64,000 nt of DNA from Symplocastrum torsivum CPER-KK1 (GCA_019358875.1 JAHHIF010000001.1:186001-250000); one strand, 5' to 3'. Shown: positions 1 through 9,529, numbered from the stretch's first letter. The notes: generated by a model from the sequence alone, not told the origin. Translations and numbers: made by a program.

Positions 1-710
1 CCTCACTTTGCTTAGAGCGTTTTGCATTTGACAATAGTAACGCCGCATCACCTCGTTTTGAGGAATGTCTTTGTGGTGAGTGCCGAGGCAGCAAATCAGC
101 CAAGTGAGTTTTCCTCCCTGAGGCGTGGGTACTCGTAGAGGAATTAGATACCTTGAATGACAACCAAGCGCGAATATGCTTAGATGTTTTCCGCAGTTGC
201 GCGATCGGCTGCGTCAACGAATGAAGCGTTTTCATAGCACAAGAATTGCCATTTCAGGTGACGGGAGCAGTGGAAGCGCAAGATGTACGTTGAGCTTGCT
301 TTCGTTTCAGGCCGAGTGGTAGGGTCTATCTATTCTTAACTTACATACTGTAACTTTTGAGTTCATCTCCTCTTAACATTACAAAACCCTATGATGAGTA
401 CGTCTTTTTTAAGAAAATAAACTTCGCCTAGTTGAGTAAAATCGATTTTCTGGCTGTTTTTAGTCTAAAATTAGGACAATTTTGGACTTTTTCAGGGTTT
501 TCATCCAGTTACTGGATAAGATAATGCCATGTGCAACTTTCCTCCTGTCTCTGTAGCAGGGAGGATATCTCGCTAGTTAATGGTAGCTTATCTGTCTGCC
601 CAATCCCCAATTCCAATTGCTCTCTCTCATTGTTGCTTTAGAGCCGATAGCTAAAATAACAGGACGAGGAACTGGCTCTAAGAGTAGCACCTCTCACAAT
701 CAAAGCGACA
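1..710. other. Left-edge region without a recognisable gene
   Basis: I could assign no gene here. On the minus strand, open frames of about 65-78 codons run off the left edge (positions 1-230), but none has a convincing start with a ribosome binding site or a sequence I recognise. They could be the decayed end of a gene outside the window. Positions 300-600 are AT-rich and show no clear promoter or RNA structure. Confidence 0.5.
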
Positions 711-1664
711 TCACCGTGGTTGAATCACTCGCGGTGCAGCGATCGCTACTGATGGAAATTGCTCTGCCACAGAGACATCATAAATACCTGACCAAACTGC
801 AAACAAGCGCTCCGCTAATTGCATCCACTGGACACCCATTGGGATTTGCTGGCTAGCTAACTGCCAGCCTACTGGAATGCCAATGATGCTGTTATAAACT
901 CCGGCTAGAGTACCTGTAAGGGTAGCTGTAAGCTGGGGTTGGTAGCCAGTACGAATAGCACGAGTCACGCAGAGGCGAAAATCTTCTGGAGTATGGAGGA
1001 AACAGTAAAGAGCAAGAGCAATAGATAGACAAGAACGCTTCAATTCTCCTTGACTTTTTGGGGCATGGCAACGCAGTTGTGTAAGCGTTGTATCTAACCC
1101 AGCACCCTTTTCCAACAAGGTTTGTACCTGTTCTAGTTGTTGTACTAGAGGTGTTTGAGATGGGTTCAAATAGTTAAGGATTCGGGGAATCAGCGTCGCA
1201 GGGTTGAGTTTTTCTGTCAGAGCAAGGGCGATCGCAAAAGCGACAACCAATACCTCCTCAGATGTCTGGGAATCATGCCGCCAAACCGTTGCCGCCTGTA
1301 GCAGTTGTTGTCGCAACTTGGCTTCATCCTCATGAAAAAATAGCGCAACTGGTAGCGTTGCCACTGCCGCCTCACTACTACTCGCCGTAGACTGCAATAA
1401 CAGGAGAGAAGGTTGTGTCATCTCGCAGTAACGCACCCAATCGTCTAAATCGAGTTTGCCACAGTGAATCAAGCTCTTGGTGCCACACATCGCAATCTCG
1501 CTCCAGTCTGGAGGTGTTGGACTAGGCTGAGTCTCTCTGGAATGAGGCAAAGTAAACCTTGACTCATTTATGAATTGATCTTTGCCTCCACCACTAGCTA
1601 GAGTTTTTCCCACAAAGCTACCGAGCAGTGCCCCCCGGAATCGGTTTAAAAGTGAGTACCGCAT
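711..1664 (-). CDS. ADP-ribosylglycohydrolase-like protein, degenerate
   Basis: The N-terminus (RFRGALLGSFVG) and the C-terminal stretch TGTLAGVYNSIIGIPVGW match the opening and closing motifs of the ADP-ribosylglycohydrolase (DraG/MacroD-unrelated ARH) fold. Family enzymes remove ADP-ribose from proteins using two metal ions held by Asp clusters. Here the Gly-Asp after the first motif and the usual Asp-Asp-Thr pair are not visible, so catalysis is doubtful. The length of 317 residues fits the family. I chose the ATG at 1664 because AAGGA lies about 8 bases upstream; a TTG lies one codon earlier. It is transcribed divergently from the histidine kinase at 1769, with about 100 bases between them. 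The fold is fairly likely and the function is unknown. Confidence 0.65.
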   Translation of the reverse strand: MRYSLLNRFRGALLGSFVGKTLASGGGKDQFINESRFTLPHSRETQPSPTPPDWSEIAMCGTKSLIHCGKLDLDDWVRYCEMTQPSLLLLQSTASSSEAAVATLPVALFFHEDEAKLRQQLLQAATVWRHDSQTSEEVLVVAFAIALALTEKLNPATLIPRILNYLNPSQTPLVQQLEQVQTLLEKGAGLDTTLTQLRCHAPKSQGELKRSCLSIALALYCFLHTPEDFRLCVTRAIRTGYQPQLTATLTGTLAGVYNSIIGIPVGWQLASQQIPMGVQWMQLAERLFAVWSGIYDVSVAEQFPSVAIAAPRVIQPR

Positions 1665-1768
1665 CAAGTCCTTCTACCAGTCAACAACCATCACCTACTC
1701 CCGCCATAGTATTGCAAACGATATAAAGTAAAATTTACCGTCTTTACTGAAGAACCGTATCTTATTTC

Positions 1769-2977
1769 ATGCTAAACGCTAGCCAAGTAATTGCTGATCA
1801 GACTGACACCATCATGGCGCAATGGATTGAGGTAGTCCGTCAAGAACGCCAGATAGAAAGCTCACTGAATATGTCTGATACAGCTTTGGGAGATTCTCTT
1901 CCTATACTTCTTAAGACTTTGGCGGCGGTGCTTCAGCATCCTCAGAAAAACCTATTTGAAAGGATTGCTGAGGTAAGTCTAGAGCATGGAACTTTGCGAG
2001 CTGGACAAGGATACGATGCCGCAGAAATTGCGAAAGAGTATGGTCTCCTGCGTCGGATGATTTTTTCTGTGTTAGAAGAGGAGTGCCTGAAGGGTTCTCC
2101 CCAGGAGATTATTCAACTTTTTTCCCAAATCAACACAGTGCTAGATGAAGCAATTTCTATATGCTTTAAAAGCTATATGGAAGCCCGGTTGCAGGAATTA
2201 GAGCAACTTCAAAGTCAGTTGACGCTTACAAACCAAGAACTCACTCGACTGATTGAAGCTAGTAAAGACAATCTTTCTTACCTCGCTCATGAGTTAAAGA
2301 CACCGTTAACGGCTGTAATTGGCTACTCTGAACTTCTTTTGCGCTTACAAAAACAAAATGCCAATGCGGATATGGCATCTCCCAGCCTTCAGAGTATTGA
2401 GCGAGTGCTGCAAGGAGGACAACATTTACTACGCATCGTCAATGATTCTTTAGAACTGTCACGCTACGAATCAGCACAAATTCAGCTGAACTTGGAATGG
2501 ATTGATGTGTGTTCATTAATTACTAGAGTAAGCGAGATGCTTGAACCACTAGCGCAAGCCGAGAATTTGCAGCTAAAGCTCGATTGCGATCGCGCTCCTT
2601 CTAAGATACTGACAGACTCCTTCCGCTTACAGCAAGTCTTGACTAATTTGGTAGGCAATGCAATTCGCTACACTGATGTAGGCTTCATTCAAATTCGTTG
2701 TGAAAGTCTACCGGATGACAAGTGCTTCTTTGCCGTGACGGATACTGGCATTGGTATTGACCCAAGCGATTGCGATCGCATCTTTGAGCCGTTTTCCCAA
2801 GCTTTTTTAAACCAAGGACAACGCAAACAGGAAGGGACAGGATTAGGACTCGCGATTGTTTCGCGCTTGGTCAAACTACTTCACGGTGAAATTGACCTAG
2901 TTTCTGAAGTTGGCGTGGGTTCTACCTTTACCGTTACCTTACCAATCAAGATACAAGTTGAGCAGACAGACCAATAG
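1769..2977 (+). CDS. Sensor histidine kinase with RsbR-like N-terminal helical domain
   Basis: A 402-residue protein without membrane segments, so a cytoplasmic sensor. Residues 1-140 are helical and resemble the RsbRD/globin-sensor type N-terminal domains found before kinases. A short coiled coil (about 140-165) leads to the HisKA domain with the phospho-acceptor His174 in AHELKTP. The ATPase domain follows, with N box (LVGNAIRY), G1 (DTGIGID), F box (FEPFSQ) and G2 (GTGLGLAIV). All kinase boxes are intact, so it should autophosphorylate and pass phosphate to a response regulator, but no regulator gene is adjacent. The stop lies 40 bases from the convergent aroQ stop. Confidence 0.88.
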   Translation: MLNASQVIADQTDTIMAQWIEVVRQERQIESSLNMSDTALGDSLPILLKTLAAVLQHPQKNLFERIAEVSLEHGTLRAGQGYDAAEIAKEYGLLRRMIFSVLEEECLKGSPQEIIQLFSQINTVLDEAISICFKSYMEARLQELEQLQSQLTLTNQELTRLIEASKDNLSYLAHELKTPLTAVIGYSELLLRLQKQNANADMASPSLQSIERVLQGGQHLLRIVNDSLELSRYESAQIQLNLEWIDVCSLITRVSEMLEPLAQAENLQLKLDCDRAPSKILTDSFRLQQVLTNLVGNAIRYTDVGFIQIRCESLPDDKCFFAVTDTGIGIDPSDCDRIFEPFSQAFLNQGQRKQEGTGLGLAIVSRLVKLLHGEIDLVSEVGVGSTFTVTLPIKIQVEQTDQ

Positions 2978-3016
2978 CAGAGCTTGTGCCAACTCCTTGA
3001 ACTGGACTATTCTGCT

Positions 3017-3487
3017 TTAGCCAGTAGACGATTTTCTTAGATAATGAACTAAAGCTTGTAACCCTAAGCGATAGCTCTGTTCACCAAAGCCACTAATTTG
3101 CCCGATCGCTACTGGTGCAATAAACGAGTGATGCCGAAAGGCTTCTCGCTGATAAATGTTGCTGAGATGAACCTCTACTGTCGGCAGAGCTACAGCGGCT
3201 ATTGCATCGCGTAAGGCAACACTAGTATGGGTGTACGCTCCAGCATTGATCAAAATGCCGTGGTGTTGACCGAGAGCATCATGGATTGCATCTACCAAAA
3301 GACCCTCGTGATTTGACTGCACCACAAGGATTTTGGTTTGTAGCTTTTCACCCTCCTGCACTAGCAGGTGGTTGATCTCATCTAAGGTCACTGAACCATA
3401 AATCCCTGGCTCTCGCCGTCCCAGCAAATTGAGGTTGGGACCATGCAGAACCAAAATACTTAAAGTATTTGCAACGTCATTAGACAC
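3017..3487 (-). CDS. aroQ: 3-dehydroquinate dehydratase, type II
   Basis: Catalyses the reversible dehydration of 3-dehydroquinate to 3-dehydroshikimate, the third step of the shikimate pathway, as a soluble dodecamer. The signature [17 protein letters not shown] at the N-terminus carries the catalytic Arg and Tyr, and EVHLSN with REAFRHHS gives the substrate-binding His and Arg. The length of 156 residues is normal. The start appears to be GTG at 3487; the nearest upstream ATG is out of frame. A 46-codon ORF ends 9 bases upstream on the same strand, so the two genes are probably translated from one mRNA. Confidence in the function is high. Confidence 0.95.
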   Translation of the reverse strand: MSNDVANTLSILVLHGPNLNLLGRREPGIYGSVTLDEINHLLVQEGEKLQTKILVVQSNHEGLLVDAIHDALGQHHGILINAGAYTHTSVALRDAIAAVALPTVEVHLSNIYQREAFRHHSFIAPVAIGQISGFGEQSYRLGLQALVHYLRKSSTG

Positions 3488-3496
3488 GAGAATTAC

Positions 3497-3637
3497 TTAC
3501 CGACGGCGATGCCTTGGGTCATTCACGGGAATAGGAATTAGCTCAGGTTCCGGTTGTCCTTCTGGACTTAGGAGAGTTTCAATGAGCTTACGTGCCCATT
3601 CTTTGAGTTTTTCCAAGACTTTATCTATATAATCCAT
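3497..3637 (-). CDS. Small 46-aa charged protein upstream of aroQ
   Basis: This short ORF begins with ATG at 3637, preceded by CAGGAG at about 9 bases. It encodes MDYIDKVLEKLKEWARKLIE, then a Glu/Pro-rich middle (PEGQPEPELIPIPV) and a basic end (RHRRR). An amphipathic helix followed by an acidic-proline segment looks like a real peptide rather than chance, and the Shine-Dalgarno supports it. It ends 9 bases before the aroQ start, suggesting one operon and possibly translational coupling. I recall similar short cyanobacterial hypotheticals, but I know of no function. Confidence 0.6.
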   Translation of the reverse strand: MDYIDKVLEKLKEWARKLIETLLSPEGQPEPELIPIPVNDPRHRRR

Positions 3638-3941
3638 TAAACAGAAAGCTCCTGTGAGACAAGCTGTAGTTCTTTTAACAACAAGACAAACCTAAAAATT
3701 CAAATGGCTTCCCTTGCAGGAAGGTAGGATGTTTAAGCTTGCCGGATTCGCTTTTTTGTTCCAGACACTGGATGAGGAAAAAATTCCTCAGTGTTGCATT
3801 TCTTATTAATCTAAGAGTAACACACTGACGAAAATCATTTCCATACCACTAGAGGAGGGTTGCTTAGAGAATTGGATACAACAAAAGGTAATTGATCTCC
3901 TTCTACTTTCTAAGGTAGCTGATCGCTCTTTGGTCGTCACC
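3638..3941. other. Intergenic region between cinA and the small ORF/aroQ unit
   Basis: About 300 bases without a gene. The part nearest 3638 must hold the promoter for the minus-strand 46-aa ORF/aroQ unit, but I see no consensus promoter I would defend. No terminator hairpin for cinA is obvious. Confidence 0.4.
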
Positions 3942-5216
3942 TTAAAGAACATTTAACAAAGGAGAGCGTCCCGCGAGTAGTCTCCGTCGCAAATGATCCA
4001 GGGCATTGCAAGCGCTAGCATGACGAATCGAGGCTCGACTGCGATTTTGACCCAACTGATATTTGAAGCATTCAACAGTTCCATCGGGTTTGGCAAGACC
4101 AATGTAAACTAACCCTACAGGTTTGGTAGCTGTACCGCCACCTGGTCCAGCAATACCTGTGATACTAAGTCCCCAGTGGGTTGAAAGGAGCGATCGCACT
4201 CCTCGTGCCATTTGCTGTGCTACAGGTTTACTAACAGCTCCGACTGAATCCAAATCTGATGGCTTGACACCCAATAATGCAGTTTTCACGGAGTTGTCAT
4301 AGGAAATGACTCCTCCTAGAAAGTAACTAGAACTCCCAGCAATATTAGTTAGCATACTACCAAGACCGCCACCTGTACAAGATTCCGCAACACTGACGGT
4401 TTGGGATGCCTCAGTCAACAACTGACCGACTACCGAGGCAAGAGTATCATCGTCATCCCCATAATAATTTAGCCCTCCAATCTGTCGGAGTTGTTGCGCT
4501 ACAGGCCCAATTAATTGCTCAGCTTCAGCGGCAGAAGGCGCACGGGCAGAGACTCGTAATCGCACTTCCCCTTGACCTGCATAAGGCGCAACTGTGGGAT
4601 TGGCGAGATGGAAAAAGTCAGTGACTTTTTCAGCCAGTGCTGACTCTCCAATTCCCCAAAACCTTAACGTGCGGCTATAGATAATTTCTTTACCCCAGCC
4701 TTGGCTTTTGAGATAGGGAATCGCTGTTTCTCTCCACATCTGGTGCATTTCACTAGGGACACCAGGGAAGGAGAGAATGGTTAAACCGGAGCGAGGTTGC
4801 CAAATCATGCCGGGGGCAGTTCCGCCTGGGTTGGGTAACACTTGTGCGCCTTGTGGGATTAGGGCTTGTTTGCGATTAGTCGGTGTCATCTCTCGCCCCC
4901 GTTGAGCAAACTTCAGGGCGATATCTGCCAGTACGTCTTCTCGTTCAACCAGGGGAACGCCAAAGAAGTCTGCGATTGTCTCTGTTGTTAGGTCATCTGG
5001 CGTTGGTCCAAGACCACCCGTGAAGAGTAGTAGACTAGAGCGATCGCTAGCAATTGCCAACACCTGCTTCAAACGCTCTGGATTATCGCCTACCACTGTT
5101 TGATAGTAATGAGGAATCCCTAGCGACGCGAGTTCAATCGCCAAAAACTGAGCATTGCTGTTCAGGATATCGCCTAGAAGTAACTCAGTTCCAACACAAA
5201 TGATTTCAGCACTCAT
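3942..5216 (-). CDS. cinA: CinA family protein (NMN amidohydrolase / competence-damage type)
   Basis: A full-length two-domain CinA of 424 residues. The N-terminal MoaB/Mog-like domain (about 1-170; EIICVGTELLLGDILN, LLFTGGLGPTPDDLT) is linked to ADP-ribose pyrophosphatase activity. The C-terminal PncC domain (about 260-424; VAESCTGGGLGS, ITGIAGPGGGT) deamidates nicotinamide mononucleotide and so recycles NAD breakdown products. The Ser of AESCTGG is the expected nucleophile. The ATG at 5216 sits directly after a stretch of heptamer-type repeats (5217-5256) and has no good Shine-Dalgarno. It lies downstream of glyA on the same strand, 200 bases apart. Confidence 0.94.
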   Translation of the reverse strand: MSAEIICVGTELLLGDILNSNAQFLAIELASLGIPHYYQTVVGDNPERLKQVLAIASDRSSLLLFTGGLGPTPDDLTTETIADFFGVPLVEREDVLADIALKFAQRGREMTPTNRKQALIPQGAQVLPNPGGTAPGMIWQPRSGLTILSFPGVPSEMHQMWRETAIPYLKSQGWGKEIIYSRTLRFWGIGESALAEKVTDFFHLANPTVAPYAGQGEVRLRVSARAPSAAEAEQLIGPVAQQLRQIGGLNYYGDDDDTLASVVGQLLTEASQTVSVAESCTGGGLGSMLTNIAGSSSYFLGGVISYDNSVKTALLGVKPSDLDSVGAVSKPVAQQMARGVRSLLSTHWGLSITGIAGPGGGTATKPVGLVYIGLAKPDGTVECFKYQLGQNRSRASIRHASACNALDHLRRRLLAGRSPLLNVL

Positions 5217-5256
5217 TGGTTATTTGTTATTGGTTGTTAGTTGCTGGTTGTTTGGC
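5217..5256. repeat. Degenerate heptamer repeat in the cinA leader
   Basis: On the minus strand this reads as imperfect repeats of AACNAAC/AATAAC units ending immediately before the cinA ATG. It belongs to the same family as the repeats at 17859, 38055 and 44492. Short tandem heptamers of this type are known in cyanobacterial intergenic DNA. Confidence 0.6.
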
Positions 5257-5283
5257 ATGAGCAACTAATGAATGACAACAAAA

Positions 5284-5311
5284 ACTATAGCGCTTCTTGT
5301 TTTAGCGAAAT
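5284..5311. repeat. Dispersed short repeat, copy 1
   Basis: ACTATAGCGCTTCTTG and the following TTTAGCGAAAT recur with few changes at 15182-15210. Both copies lie between genes. An imperfect inverted repeat CCCCTTC/GAAGGGG follows at about 5329-5352 and could act as a processing or termination hairpin for glyA. Confidence 0.5.
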
Positions 5312-5417
5312 CTAGAGCTAATCTCCAACCCCTTCCCAGAATCGAGAAGGGGAGTCAGCGCTCAAACGGTAGGATTACCCACTCAGGAATAACTCGTTAG
5401 ATGTTGTCTTGAGAGAT

Positions 5418-6701
5418 CTAAACAAGAGTTGGGACAGGAATTCTAAGATGAGGATAAAGAGGGAAGCGATCGCATAACTTCGCCACTCGTTGCCGACACT
5501 CAGTCGCTACCGTTTCGTCCTCTGGATTGAGTAGGCGATCGGCAATGATATCAGCAATTTCTGTGAATTCTGCTATACCCATACCGCGAGTCGTCATTGC
5601 AGGCGAACCCAGGCGCAAGCCACTTGTGACAAAGGGTGACTCCGGGTCAAACGGCACAGTATTTTTATTCGCCGTAATGTTGACACCACTCACCAGTTGG
5701 TCAGCACGCTTGCCAGTCATTCCAATAGAGCGCAAATCAACCAGAATTAAGTGGTTATCAGTTCCATCAGAGACAATTTTGAAACCTCGGTGTTGCAGTT
5801 GGCTAGCAAGCGCTGAGGCATTTTCAATCACGCTAGCGGAATAGTCTTTAAACGTGGGTTGAAGTGCCTCACCAAAGGCAACTGCCTTACCCGCAATTAC
5901 ATGCTCCAATGGTCCACCCTGAGTGCCAGGAAACACGGCTTTATCAAACTTCTTACCCAACTCCGCATCACGAGTAAGAATCAATCCACCTCTGGGACCC
6001 CGTAGTGTTTTGTGGGTTGTCGTTGTGACCACATCACAGTGAGGAATTGGACTAGGGTGGTGACCTGTAGCCACTAACCCGGCAATGTGGGCAATATCAG
6101 CTAGCAAGTAGGCTCCCACTTCGTCGGCAATGCTTCTAAATTTTTCAAAATCAATGATGCGGGGATAAGCCGAGTAGCCGCAGATTAGTAGCTTGGGACG
6201 TTCTTTGAGGGCAAGTTCCCGAATCAAATCAAAGTCTAGCTGCTCAGTTTGGGGGCTGACACCGTAGTGACAAACTTTGAACCACTTACCGGATACGTTG
6301 ACTGGCGAACCATGAGTTAGGTGTCCCCCGTGAGACAAATCCATCCCCATAATCGTGTCACCTGGCTCTAGTAGAGCTAAGAATACCGCAAAGTTAGCCT
6401 GAGCGCCGGAATGCGGCTGTACATTCGCATGGGCGGCATTGAATAGCTGCTTTGCCCGGTCAATTGCTAGTCGCTCAACATTATCAATAAATTCACAGCC
6501 ACCGTAGTAGCGCTTTCCGGGTAACCCTTCGGCATACTTATTCGTTAGCACTGAGCCTTGAGCTGCTAGCACTGCTGGTGAGGTGAAGTTCTCACTGGCA
6601 ATGAGTTCTAAGTGATCGCGCTGGCGCTGAAGTTCTTGGGCTAGACACTCAGCTACCGCTGGATCAGTTTGAGCGAGAAAATCTAAGTTCGTTTGAGTCA
6701 C
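5418..6701 (-). CDS. glyA: Serine hydroxymethyltransferase
   Basis: Interconverts serine and glycine, transferring the one-carbon unit to tetrahydrofolate; it also matters for photorespiratory glycine metabolism. The protein is 427 residues, normal length. The PLP lysine is K231 in [21 protein letters not shown] and [14 protein letters not shown] near the N-terminus are the classic substrate-binding motifs, and the C-terminal domain is complete. The start is GTG at 6701, preceded by AAGGA at about 10 bases. It is upstream of cinA on the same strand. Identification is secure. Confidence 0.97.
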   Translation of the reverse strand: MTQTNLDFLAQTDPAVAECLAQELQRQRDHLELIASENFTSPAVLAAQGSVLTNKYAEGLPGKRYYGGCEFIDNVERLAIDRAKQLFNAAHANVQPHSGAQANFAVFLALLEPGDTIMGMDLSHGGHLTHGSPVNVSGKWFKVCHYGVSPQTEQLDFDLIRELALKERPKLLICGYSAYPRIIDFEKFRSIADEVGAYLLADIAHIAGLVATGHHPSPIPHCDVVTTTTHKTLRGPRGGLILTRDAELGKKFDKAVFPGTQGGPLEHVIAGKAVAFGEALQPTFKDYSASVIENASALASQLQHRGFKIVSDGTDNHLILVDLRSIGMTGKRADQLVSGVNITANKNTVPFDPESPFVTSGLRLGSPAMTTRGMGIAEFTEIADIIADRLLNPEDETVATECRQRVAKLCDRFPLYPHLRIPVPTLV

Positions 6702-7179
6702 TTAAGTTGGTTCCTTACAGATGCGCTTCAGTTTTGTTGCTTAGGTCAGTTGCTAGACAAGCATCTTCGCTTGTACAGTGTGATCTACACTAACGGTGCG
6801 ACGACAAAGAGCGGTACCTCTGCCTATTCGCTTTGCGACTTGCGATCTAGTGCAAGCAGCAACGCTTCGCGATCGCAAGCTGTATCTTACGTTGCGATTA
6901 GCGCGGCTTGCGTCAGATGCACCTGAGCCTATCCTTGCTTTGAACCAACGATCTTAGCGCTGTTTGCCACCCGACTGGGAGTGGGAACCAGATAACCTTC
7001 TTTATCTCAATACACCTGGGACTTAACTAATACATCATTAGAACCCATGACTGTAGATAGTCGCTGAAAATTGTTGAGTATCAACAACAAAGGTAGAGGT
7101 TCATGTACAGCCTCTCTCCAAAGACCTAAATCTAAGTAAAATACTGAGTATCAGCCTTAGGGATCGACTGGAGGAAGCC
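6702..7179. other. Intergenic region upstream of glyA and the small Cys-rich gene
   Basis: About 480 bases lie between two divergent genes. Short open frames exist on both strands but have poor start contexts and look random. One HIP1-like site with GCGATCGC overlaps about 6869-6876. I checked for a cloverleaf and found none. The promoters of glyA and of the 7180 gene must lie here. Confidence 0.4.
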
Positions 7180-7377
7180 ATGTTAGTCATTCTTATGGAT
7201 GAGCAAATACTTTCCCCTAATCAAGTTTGTCAAAACTGCTTACTGGCTGACCAAAGTGGTCAACCACGCTGGCGCCGTGGCAAGCTTGGCTGTGGTCATG
7301 CAATTCGCAAGCTCACTCCTCACCAACCTGATCAGTATGAATGTGAGATGGGTTTCCGGATTGCTAATGTCGAATAG
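7180..7377 (+). CDS. Small Cys-rich conserved protein (65 aa), possible zinc ribbon
   Basis: A 65-residue protein with CQNCLLAD near residue 17, then a basic segment (PRWRRGKLGCGH) with a third Cys and a His. The CxxC plus C-G-H arrangement could bind one zinc ion. ATG at 7180 follows GGAGGAA at 5-8 bases, an excellent ribosome binding site; a second Met lies five codons further on. A frame-shifted overlapping frame at 7199 is a shadow. The strong initiation signal makes it a real gene, with function unknown. Confidence 0.7.
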   Translation: MLVILMDEQILSPNQVCQNCLLADQSGQPRWRRGKLGCGHAIRKLTPHQPDQYECEMGFRIANVE

Positions 7378-7595
7378 TCTCGACTTGAGTAGAGGACGTT
7401 AGAGTTTTGCGCTTTGTCAGTGATGCCAAAGGCGGTTTGTTGCTTTTTCAGTTTGACTTTACTTACGCAGCTTCTTGCTTTAGTGAGGCTGGGAGGAGAT
7501 ACAGAGGTTCACTAAGCCGATGTAGAGCATTCAGCTGCGCTATCCTGAATTTAGTTGGGAAAAATCAGTATTAACATCCACAAGGAGAACGCACC

Positions 7596-8072
7596 ATGGC
7601 TTGGCGTGGGTCAACAACCGTTAAAGACAGGATTTTTGCTTGCCTTCCTTATCTGCTCCCCTTAGTTTCTGTACTACCATTTGGTAGCTTTTTGTTTCGA
7701 CAGTTTCCGGCGTTGGGAGTACTTTTGATTCCTCTACAACCAGTATTATTCATCTATCAGAGTATACCTTTCGCTGGAATAATCGTTTTTTTTCTGTTGT
7801 TTTTATTAGTAGTTAGAAACGAAAGAATTGTTCATTTTATTCGTTTTAATACGATGCAAGCGATTCTTTTGGACATTCTTTTAGTTTTATGCAGTCTACT
7901 GTTTAATATTTTACTGCGGGGGCTAGGTACCAACTTAATAACAGAAACGTTGTTTAATATCGTTTTTCTCGGAACAGTTGTTGCTTGCGGTTATTCAATC
8001 GTGCAGTCGCTGATTGGACGTTACGCAGAAATCCCGGCGCTCTCGGAAGCTGTTTACGCACAAGTTCCTTAA
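7596..8072 (+). CDS. Tic20 family membrane protein
   Basis: A 158-residue protein with four hydrophobic segments (about 15-33, 40-75, 88-110, 120-140). It contains the family signature around RIVHFIRFNTMQAILLDIL, shared with chloroplast Tic20, a component of the inner-envelope protein import channel. Cyanobacterial homologues are plasma or thylakoid membrane proteins of uncertain role. The ATG at 7596 follows AAGGAGAA. It is transcribed alone. Family assignment is good; the role in a cyanobacterium is an inference from the plastid homologue. Confidence 0.85.
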   Translation: MAWRGSTTVKDRIFACLPYLLPLVSVLPFGSFLFRQFPALGVLLIPLQPVLFIYQSIPFAGIIVFFLLFLLVVRNERIVHFIRFNTMQAILLDILLVLCSLLFNILLRGLGTNLITETLFNIVFLGTVVACGYSIVQSLIGRYAEIPALSEAVYAQVP

Positions 8073-8166
8073 AAGCCAGAAGCTTGCTTTTAGGATGAAT
8101 TGATACAGCTTCGAGATAAAGTGGCTCAGAAAGCACTGGTACTACTCAGAGCCAAAGCTCTTTATT

Positions 8167-8958
8167 TTAAGGTGACTCAGGTAAAGAGCGTGCGACAACA
8201 GTGTTTTCTAAATGACCGATACCTTCGATTTCAACACGAACGCGATCGCCTATTTGCACAGGCCCAACGCCTTCGGGTGTCCCGGTAAGGATGACATCGC
8301 CCGGTAGGAGTGTCATCACCTGAGAAATGTAAGACACCAAAAATTCGGGTGAAAATACCATCTGATTAGTTAATGCTGATTGTACTGGCTGTGGGGCATC
8401 ATTCAAAAAGGTTTGAATTCTTGCCCCTGCACTGAGTTCCCGAACAATCCATGGTCCAAGTGGACAAAAGCTGTTAAATCCTTTCGCTCGCGTCCATTGT
8501 CCATCCTGCTTTTGTAAATCGCGGGCAGTGACATCATTCGCAATTGTGTAGCCCCAAATTTTGCCTTGAGCTTCTGCTGGTGTACAGTCTACGCAAGGTG
8601 CGCCAATGACCAATGCCAACTCCCCTTCATAATCCACTCGTTGTGACTGCGGTGGGTAGTGTATTTCTCGATTAGCAGCAGTGATAGCTGTTGGGGGTTT
8701 CATAAAAAGGAGCGGTTCTTTGGGTACAGGTGTTCCCATCTCTGCCGCATGATCTACATAGTTTTTGCCCACCGCAACAATTTTTGAAGGAGAACAGGGA
8801 GCTAGTAACTGGTAACTACCTGCTTCTAACTCAATATCGGTAGGTTGCCCCTGTAACCAAGGGGGAGCATCGAGGACTTGGATGCGGCTTGTGAGTTGTA
8901 ACAAACCGTAGTAGGTTTGCCCTTGATTGGTTTTGACTCGGACGTAGCGCTGCGCCAT
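8167..8958 (-). CDS. Fumarylacetoacetate hydrolase family protein
   Basis: The core (KIVAVGKNYVDHAAEMG, PLLFMKPPTA, VDYEGELALVIG, GYTIANDVTARDLQ, LLPGDVILTGTPEGVG) is diagnostic of the FAH/HpaG fold. These enzymes are divalent-metal hydrolases, decarboxylases or isomerases that act on beta-diketo or oxaloacetate-like acids; EGE and the later Asp bind the metal. The substrate cannot be told from sequence, and acylpyruvase or oxaloacetate decarboxylase are options. I chose the ATG at 8958 (MAQRY) because AAGGAAAA lies upstream; a longer frame starting at 8988 has no such signal. It converges with the Tic20 gene and is divergent from rpsF. Confidence 0.9.
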   Translation of the reverse strand: MAQRYVRVKTNQGQTYYGLLQLTSRIQVLDAPPWLQGQPTDIELEAGSYQLLAPCSPSKIVAVGKNYVDHAAEMGTPVPKEPLLFMKPPTAITAANREIHYPPQSQRVDYEGELALVIGAPCVDCTPAEAQGKIWGYTIANDVTARDLQKQDGQWTRAKGFNSFCPLGPWIVRELSAGARIQTFLNDAPQPVQSALTNQMVFSPEFLVSYISQVMTLLPGDVILTGTPEGVGPVQIGDRVRVEIEGIGHLENTVVARSLPESP

Positions 8959-9137
8959 AACTGAGATTTTCCTTACTGACGAGAGCAAAGCTGTCTAGTA
9001 GTTAGAATGAATACCGGAAAGTAGTAAGATTTTAAGTCCTTGCTTCTTTTCTAATTGGGTTCGTTGAGAAATCTTTTTTGAGTTCTGTCCACCCAACTAG
9101 AGAAAAAGCCAAACTGTCCAAAAGGAGATTAGCACCA

Positions 9138-9479
9138 GTGAGTAACAATTACGAAATGATGTACATCCTGCGCCCTGATTTGGGGGATGAGCAGGTGGAT
9201 CAAGCGATCGCAAAATACCAAAATCTTCTGACTGAACAAGGCGCAGAGGATATCGACATTCAACATCGTGGCAGACGTCGTTTGGCTTATGAAATCGATC
9301 GACAACGCGAAGGTATATATATCCAGATGAACTACAAAGCGCCTGGTAGTCATGTTGCCCCAGTTGAACGTGCCATGCGTCTTAGTGAAGAAGTGATTCG
9401 CTATCTAACCCTAACGGTTGAAGTTCCCACAGAAGAAGCTACAGAAGCCACACCAGAACCCGTACAGGTAGAAGCGTAA
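9138..9479 (+). CDS. rpsF: 30S ribosomal protein S6
   Basis: Binds the central domain of 16S rRNA together with S18. The sequence [17 protein letters not shown], then RRRLAYEID and YIQMNYKA, is the S6 ferredoxin-like fold. The C-terminal Glu-rich tail is typical of cyanobacteria. I choose GTG at 9138 as start because AAAGGAG (9121-9127) is at proper distance and the resulting 113 residues match the family; an upstream in-frame extension to 9078 is not conserved-looking. S18 is not next to it here, as is usual in cyanobacteria. A hairpin terminator follows. Confidence 0.95.
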   Translation: MSNNYEMMYILRPDLGDEQVDQAIAKYQNLLTEQGAEDIDIQHRGRRRLAYEIDRQREGIYIQMNYKAPGSHVAPVERAMRLSEEVIRYLTLTVEVPTEEATEATPEPVQVEA

Positions 9480-9490
9480 AGGCTATTAAG

Positions 9491-9520
9491 GGAAAAGGTT
9501 TCTCAGGAAGCCTTTTCCTC
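9491..9520 (+). terminator. Hairpin terminator after rpsF
   Basis: GGAAAAGGTTTC, a TCAG loop and GAAGCCTTTTCC form a 12-bp stem with one wobble, just after the rpsF stop. It lies before the convergent histidine kinase and could act for both strands. Confidence 0.7.
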
Positions 9521-9529
9521 TTGCGTGAG

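Noticed and set aside
1..230. Open frames of 65-78 codons running off the left edge on the minus strand
   Set aside because: Two frames are open at once, neither has a convincing start, and I recognise no family; they may be a decayed gene or chance.
617..856. 79-codon plus-strand frame opposite the ADP-ribosylglycohydrolase-like gene
   Set aside because: It lies inside a better supported gene on the other strand and has no ribosome site.
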